Assembly: GCF_020921035.1 (NCBI RefSeq)
Contig: NC_063150.1
Coordinates: forward strand, 33,961,826-34,025,825
Length of the DNA: 64,000 nucleotides
Direction of reading: 5' to 3'
Source: Rhodamnia argentea
Taxonomy: Eukaryota; Streptophyta; Magnoliopsida; Myrtales; Myrtaceae
The notes beneath the pieces are model-generated. The model saw nothing but the letters and a program-made list of their open reading frames with translations. It ran no database searches and had not been told where the DNA came from. A program made the translations under genes and the position numbers. Numbering within the stretch: the stretch's first letter is position 1; every line of letters starts with the position of its first letter. This document shows positions 57,848 through 64,000 of the stretch, piece after piece.

Positions 57848-58241
57848 AGAAAATTATCCAAAAATTCCTAAACCCATTGTACGACGATCAATTTAGTCCT
57901 AAACCTTTCAACCGTGTCACTTTTGACAATTTGTCAATTTAGTCCTAAAGTTTTTGATCATTTGTCAATGTAGTCCTTTCAGCCAATTATTCATATAATA
58001 TGTTTAGGATTAAATTGGCAAATCTTCAAAATATTTAGGACTAAATTGATAAAATTGAAAGGTTTAGAACTAAATTGACAAATCGTCAAAAGGTTTAGGA
58101 CTAAATTGACACAATTAAAAGGTTTATGGATAAATTGGCAATTTGTCAAAAGATTTAGGACTAAAAATTGGCACAATTCAAAGGTTTAGAATTGAATTGA
58201 CCGCCATAAAATAATATATGACTTTTTGGATAACCTGTCCC
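57848..58241. mobile_element. Mutator-like MITE of the 'TTTAGTCC' family
   Basis: The left end GAAAATTATCCAAAAATTCC mirrors the right end, read inward, GGGACAGGTTATCCAAAAAG. The interior is almost wholly made of repeats of 'tttaggactaaattgacaa' in one half and 'ttgtcaatttagtcc' in the other, with a period near 60 bp. The flanks TATTTAGTAAG (57837-57847) and TATTTAATAAG (58242-58252) form a 9-11-bp target duplication with one mismatch. Confidence 0.72.
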
Positions 58242-60364
58242 TATTTAATAAGCGTATTGTGCAAGAGTTGCCGGGCAACAAAAACTCCATCCACATCATA
58301 TACAAGGGCCAAATTTCACGTGAGCAAGTAGTGTCAAACAGAAGAAATTAATTAATTAACAAGATCCCAATTGATCTTAAAGCTCTACAATTAAAAATAA
58401 AAATAAAAAAGCTGATTTAAGCTTTCTGTGCTCATCTCTCCATACATGGATAGAAAGATGCACTGACCAAAACATAATTAATCACAAAAAACAACGTTGT
58501 TCTGAACTAGAGATGCACAAAACTTTTGGCTTTGTCTTGTGGGGGTGCTGTCGAAAAAGTAAAAGGGAATCAAAATTACCATCAAAATTAAAAAAAAAAA
58601 AATAGAGATGGCCGAAAAGGGATTATTTAAAGATTAGATGTGAGATTAATGAGTAAACGCCCCAAGCCCTAGTAATAACTAATAACCACGAGTCACCCTC
58701 AAGCTACAGTGAGCTTGCCATCGACCGCCACACGCCTTCCGCCTACCGGCCACGTGTCCAATGTATCCAATCTGACTAAAGTAGTCTATGTCGGTTGGCC
58801 TGACCGCCATGTCACCCACACGCCTCCATTCCAATGTGGCTCCCTAACCATTCCTTCATCGTTGATCTTGTCCAAATTCTTCACTTGGGCATTTGGCGAA
58901 CGGACCGGCAGCACGGCCCCGCCGGGCTGCCACAGGGTGCGGCCGCACGGGAATGCCGAGTTGGGGTCCGGATGTGCGCTTCTCTCGATGCGGGAGAGTT
59001 TCTTCTTCCCTCTTGCTCAGTAATAACATCGATAATGGCCCTTAGAAAACTCGATAGGCACGATTCATCCGATGTCAAGATTCATGTAAAATACAGTAAC
59101 GAATAAGTTCTCTCATCTCAATAAGATGACGAATTTTTTATAACCCCGATTCCGATATGAAATCTAATTAGTAGACTCAAGCACTACTTGTTGGGATAAC
59201 GACAATAAACCAGTTCTTGAAATTGAAAGTTCATTGAAAAAAGAAGTAGTTAAGAACCCAATTGATTTAAAGTTTGATATTTGTATATTGAATAAAAATT
59301 CGAGGATTTCATTGTATTAATTGGAGGTTTAAAAATGACATTTCATGTATAACAAATAACAAAAGTCCAGAGTTTTTTTTTTTTTTTTTTGGTAAAGAAA
59401 AGTCCAGAGTTTAATGATGTCATTATCCCGCATTTTTCATAATGTCCATGCTTTATGAAGGAAATAACTAAAAAAATTTGAGATTGAATTCTAGGTTGCC
59501 TGGAATATCCCAAGGGTGCTGATCAATTGGCTAGGCTTGCCCCATTTGTCCGAACAAGATTGACCCTAGAATTATAGCTTATGTATGTTAAGAATTTATA
59601 TTTTCTCAATACTTAGAGTTTTCATTAATCATGTCTCATGAGGAATATCCTTTTTTAATTATCTATTACACCGGCACGAGATAAAAAAAAATTATTGGGT
59701 TATCTAATAAATCACTAAGAGAGGACTCATTAATATATCTCGAGATTATAACTTGAGAAAAGCGAGATTGATTTTAAGTGAATTTCTCTTGCGCACACAA
59801 TAAATGTCAACAAAAGAAGTTAAAAAAAAAAAGTTCCATTTTTGAAGAAAAACTTTTTTTATGGTCGGACGTGGTATATTGATTTAACTGACGAGGTGGA
59901 CGCATCGAATGTTCAAATTGAAAATTTTTTCCTTCGGTGAATGCACTAGCATTCTGCAATCTATATTAATCTCCTCTTTAGATCGTTAAATTCTTCTTGG
60001 AAGCGCTACTCTTTCATCCATCACAGATTCATATGTTTTCCCCGAACCTAGTGGACAGGAACCTATCTATTTTAGCTAAAAAGTTGACCATTTGAGTTGC
60101 TTCTTTTTTGCCATTTAAGAACAATGAGGATTTCTTTGATTTGAAAATTGCGATTTCTCCCCTCTGTCGCTTTCTGACTTTATATGAAATATACGGATCT
60201 CCAAGCTGGATTGTATGTCAACCACTCGGATGTGTTGAAGGGAATGGCGGCTAGTGGTCTAGATCTTGACCACGGAGCTCCTCTGTCGAGAGGTCAAGTC
60301 GAGCTCAGACACGGAGGAGCTCCAGACCTTGCCGTGAAGCTCCTGGCAACGAGAAGGAGCTCGG
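58242..60364. other. Gene-free DNA with a GC-rich island
   Basis: 58700-59060 is a GC-rich island; on the minus strand a frame of about 75 codons reads ...FPCGRTLWQPGGAVLPVRSP and EPHWNGGVWVTWRSGQPT before a stop, which looks protein-like but matches no family I know. The remainder is AT-rich, with a poly-T run near 59370 and no gene. Confidence 0.4.
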
Positions 60365-61705
60365 TGGGAGGCTGCTGGTGGCGGAGACCGGGACCGCCGG
60401 CCATGGGTGGATAGAGTGCACATAGAAGAGAGATGAGCACGAGACATACCCTAGCCGCCTCTGTTCCACTCTTCATATGAGATTTTTTTTTTTATAATTT
60501 GGTTAATAAGATCATATCCTTATTTTAAACTTGACTACCAAAGGTAACCTTAAGGTCGTGATGATGACATGAGTTTGCTGCCGATAATTCGAGAAGATCA
60601 ATCCTTTGGATCGGATTCCGCCCCTTTCTTTACATGTGCTCTTCGCGTCAATCGAATTTTCGACTCCTAATATTTCTTGCTTCAAACTTACGGGGATTAT
60701 GTGCTCTTTACATGCAATTATCCTCCCTGCTTCATCGGTTCGACGGCATAAAAAAAAAAGTAAACTTTGCACCCCAATAGACTTTGGTATGGTAAGTGAA
60801 GTCAAAGTCATCGAATTATTCGCAGTTTATCCACCATAAAGATTCCCAGCGAACAAGGAAAATCCGAGAGACGGGATTCCGTGTTGTTAGATGAAGGCAC
60901 AAATGAAGACATCCTCTGCCATTCAGAATTGACAACTAGTGAGCGAACGAACGAGGAAATGGAAGAAAAGGAAATCGCGAATTGAGAAGCTTTACCAACA
61001 GCCAATCCGATGGGAGGCTGCTGGCGGCGGAGACCGGGACCGCTGGCCATGGGTGGATAGAGTGCACATAGAAGAGAGACGAGCACGAGACATACACTAC
61101 CCGCCTCTGTGCCACTCCTCACATGAGATTTTTTTTTTTTTTAATTTTGTTAATAAGATCATATCCTTATTTTAAACTCGACTACCAAAGGTAACCTTAA
61201 GGTCAAGATGATGACATGAGTTTGCTGCCGATGATTCGAGAAGATCGATCCTTTGGATCGGATTCCGCCCCTTTCTTTACATGCGCTCTTCGCGTCAATC
61301 GAATTTTCGACTCCTAATATTTCTTGCTTCAAACTTACGGGGATTATGTGCTCTTCACATGCAATTATCCTCCCTGCTTTATCGGTTTCGAAGGCATAAA
61401 AAAAAAGTAAACTTTGCACCCCAATAGACTTTGGTATGGTAAGTGAAGTCAAGTCATCGAATTATTCGCAGTTCATCCACCATAAAAATCCCCAGCGAAT
61501 GTGGGTGCAAATGCTTTAAATACGGCCCCGGGGGATATTCTTTGTGCTGCATATGTGAGGAGATGCTAATCTGGGTGCAAGAAGGGGATTCCGTGACGTT
61601 AGATGAAGACACGAATGGAGACATCCTCTTCCATTCGGAATTGACAACGAGTGAGCGAGTGAACGAGGAAATGAAGAAAGCGAAAGGAGCGAATTAACCA
61701 ACAGC
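60365..61705. repeat. Tandem duplication, two ~0.65-0.70-kb units
   Basis: Unit 1 (60365-61010, 646 bp) and unit 2 (61011 to about 61705) align over their whole length, about 93% alike by eye. Both start TGGGAGGCTGCTGG and include 'taataagatcatatcc' and 'ggatcggattccgcccc'. Unit 2 has about 65 extra bases (about 61499-61575) bracketed by GGGTGCAA. Each unit keeps a minus-strand open frame of 97-99 codons (60811-60512 and 61452-61159) of no recognised family. Confidence 0.85.
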
Positions 61706-63638
61706 AATGGTGACAGCCCTGAGTGTTTTATTATTATTATTATTCTTATTATTTATTTTTTCAAAATAACAATTCTCTCATTTCTACGGAAATACGAGAG
61801 AAATCAAGATAAATTCGAGCTAATTAAAAAAAAAAAAAGGCTCTAGATAACAAAATGAAAAGTTTCGGATCACACGCTTAATGAGCAGATATGTGAATTC
61901 TTCAAATCAAAACGGGAGGTAATCACCGAATCCGTCTTCCGTAATAAGCACACATCGTCTCTGACTGTTGCCATTGCTTTATCTTTTGGCGAGTCACTTC
62001 TGACGTGAATTGAACTCCCTCCCCCCCACCCCTCCTTTTTTTTCTCTAAGATCTCGGATTTCCTTTTACCATTGGGGGCAGCCGTGGCCGAGCTTTCAAT
62101 CTGTTTCCTGTATTGCTTTGGTAACGTAATGACGATAATACTATAAAATAGATGACATTCCACCTTAGGCGAGGCGATAGCGATGGAGGTACGCTAACTA
62201 AGGTTGCACATGGTAATAATTTTGTTCCGGAAAACCGATTCTGATTAAAATGACTTTTTCTAATTCTGTTCCTGGATGAGTTTTAGAGAATCAGAACGCG
62301 TTTGATAACTACCCAAAATTTCTGTTCTTGGAATATCAACGCGTTTGATAACTACACAAAATTTCTATTTCGAAAAATTGTTTCTCTTCCTAATTTTTTT
62401 TTCATTTAAGTCAAATAACTATGCGGTTACTTTGTAAAATTTCATCCTAAATTGAAGACTAATTTTCAATGCACACTAAAATAATTTAAAATACGTTATT
62501 TTTTTTAGCATGTCATAAATGAAACATAAATTTTAATACATGACATTTGAAGTTCGATTGAAGCATGGGACGGTTTCCATATTAAGAACTCATTTTTTAT
62601 TTTAAATGCTGCGATATCCAAAATACATACAAACATAGCAACCAAATAACCAAATTATCCACCGAAAAAAAAAAACCAAATTATCATATTTGATATGAAG
62701 TACAAGTCCTTCACTATCATTTTGTAGCTTCTGTCCTAAATCCAAGTGGGTATTTGGCTCAAGTTTCACATACAGATGGTCACATTTTGTGACGCACGGC
62801 TATGAGCATGTTGGATGCCCTCATCTTACGTGATATTTTTTTGCGTAAGAGTGAAATCTATGAAATCTAGAAAATTTAGGCCCAAATTTATGAAAATGAG
62901 GTCAAAGTAGCCTAATCTAAGCTTCTTCTATTTTTAAGGATTTTCTAAATTTTTTGTGATTTTTTAAAATTTTCCAATTTTTTTGGATTTTTATTTTTAT
63001 TTTTATTAGATTGAGGGAAAAGTGACGAGAGGACTGAAAAGGAAAAGTGAGAGATGTGAGACTTTATTTTGTTTTGTGATTCTCAAAAGTGATTCTTTTT
63101 TTCGGAACCAACTTTTTTTTTTTGTTCTCGATTTTGCTCTAAAACCGATTCTGATCTTTTAAAACCGATTCTGGGAACATAATCAAAATCATAATCATTT
63201 ACGTTACCAAACATGGTTATCATCTTTTTTTATTCTAGGAAATAGAATCAGAGAACCATAATGGTTCTCATGTAGGCCCTAGGATTATGGCGATGGCGAT
63301 TTTTTATTTTTTTTTTTGGTGCTGGTCTGGGATCTATTTAAACAATTTCAGAAACCAAACTCTGTGATCGTAGTCCCACTGAATGCACACTTTCTCGTTA
63401 CCAACCCACTCACGACGAAGAACCACGTGCTCTCTCTTCCCAGGTTTGAATCTCAAAAACCAAAAAAGAAGAAGCTCCCACCATCACCCGCACATGTTTT
63501 TGAAGTTTATCCACGAAAGCGAGAAGAAAAAACGTTCAAATTCCTGATTCTGCAGTTTCTTGAGTTACCAAGTTTCCTTTTTTCTTTCGTTTTCTTTTGG
63601 ATTGCAGGTTCTCATAGTTGTAGAGATTTTCTGCGTCC
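61706..63638. other. AT-rich intergenic DNA and probable leader of last gene
   Basis: A (TTA)n tract occupies about 61728-61752. 62200-63260 contains mutually inverted words ('aaaaccgattctga', 'cgcgtttgataactac' twice, 'gttaccaaacatgg') suggesting an old foldback element; its ends are not clear. From about 63316 on lies the probable leader of the gene at 63639, perhaps with a leader intron 63443-63608 (CCCAG/GTTTGA ... TTGCAG). Confidence 0.4.
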
Positions 63639-64000
63639 ATGGCCATTCCAATGGGAAGCATCTCACCCGGAGTCTTGGGACCTGTCAACTTGTATATAGC
63701 ACTTGCACTGGTGAATGTAGCGTTTGCGTTCGCTTTGGTGGCATGGGTTCTGATTCACACTTTGAAGCAGAGAAGATCCGGTGGCGGTGGCGGTGGCGGT
63801 GGTGGTGATGCGGAGCTAATCCACAGTGACAGAGCAAAGAGAAAACTCAGAGTCTCTTCAATGGTGATTCTGGTTTGCAGTGTCGTAATCTCCATGACAT
63901 ACGTTGGCTTCTGTGTTTATCGTTATTGGGTCCACAGAATTGTGGATGATGACACTGTCTCTTGGGCTGTCTCTTGGATTTTCGCATTTTTCGTTTCATG
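63639..64000 (+). CDS. N-terminus of multi-pass membrane protein, possibly ABC transporter class C
   Basis: The frame opens ATGGCCATTCCAATGGG and runs off the window after 120 codons without a stop. It encodes MAIPMGSISPGVLGPVNLYI, a helix IALALVNVAFAFALVAWVLI (about 20-39), a loop HTLKQRRS with nine Gly, a charged stretch DRAKRKLRV, a second helix VSSMVILVCSVVISMTYVGF, then YRYWVHRIVDDDTVSWAVSW entering a third. The helix order and spacing resemble the N-terminal TMD0 of plant ABCC (MRP) transporters, which pump glutathione conjugates and other anions. No ATP-binding cassette lies within the window, so this is a guess; other multi-pass proteins are possible. The start codon context and an upstream stop support this Met. 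Confidence 0.55.
   Translation, partial: MAIPMGSISPGVLGPVNLYIALALVNVAFAFALVAWVLIHTLKQRRSGGGGGGGGGDAELIHSDRAKRKLRVSSMVILVCSVVISMTYVGFCVYRYWVHRIVDDDTVSWAVSWIFAFFVS

Overview
This window is nuclear DNA of a flowering plant, most likely a woody eudicot. The genes are split by short introns with GT-AG borders. Their products are plant-specific or plant-typed: plastid FabG, cytosolic GAPC, an LHT amino-acid carrier, B12D and P-class PPR proteins. A nuclear copy of plastid rpl2 and several plant DNA-transposon families are also present. The repeat families remind me of Myrtales such as Eucalyptus, but that is an impression I could not test.

Layout. 1-2761 (-): 3'-truncated (by the window edge) Ser/Pro-rich At3g08670-like gene with a plastid rpl2 fragment in an intron. 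3.5-12.4 kb: gene-free, with a Mutator-like MITE and a hAT-like MITE. 12.4-16.0 kb (+): plastid 3-oxoacyl-ACP reductase, 11 exons. 16.76-17.12 kb: remnant of the 3' end of an LHT gene, cut by a hAT-like element (17.13-18.46 kb). 20.3-22.3 kb (+): mitochondrial PPR gene. 22.86-24.07 kb: broken second copy of the reductase gene. 24.8-27.2 kb (-): intact LHT-type transporter, 7 exons. 28.6-31.7 kb (-): ankyrin-repeat gene. 36.2-37.7 kb (-): second PPR gene, intronless. 38.9-42.5 kb (-): 5'-truncated LINE with a 16-bp target-site duplication. 44.0-46.5 kb (-): GAPC, 12 coding exons. 49.8 kb (-): tRNA-Val(AAC). 51.2-52.3 kb (+): B12D gene. 52.3-63.6 kb: gene-free, with foldback repeats and a 0.65-kb tandem duplication. 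63.6 kb to the end (+): start of a membrane-protein gene, possibly a class C ABC transporter.

The most informative structure is a dispersed segmental duplication. A convergent pair, reductase then LHT, exists twice about 8-10 kb apart and has decayed reciprocally: the first unit keeps an intact reductase and a remnant LHT, the second a broken reductase and an intact LHT. A PPR gene and a transposon lie between the units. I see no operon-like or novel multi-gene system. The genes serve separate housekeeping roles (plastid fatty-acid synthesis, glycolysis, amino-acid uptake, organelle RNA processing, mitochondrial complex I, valine decoding).
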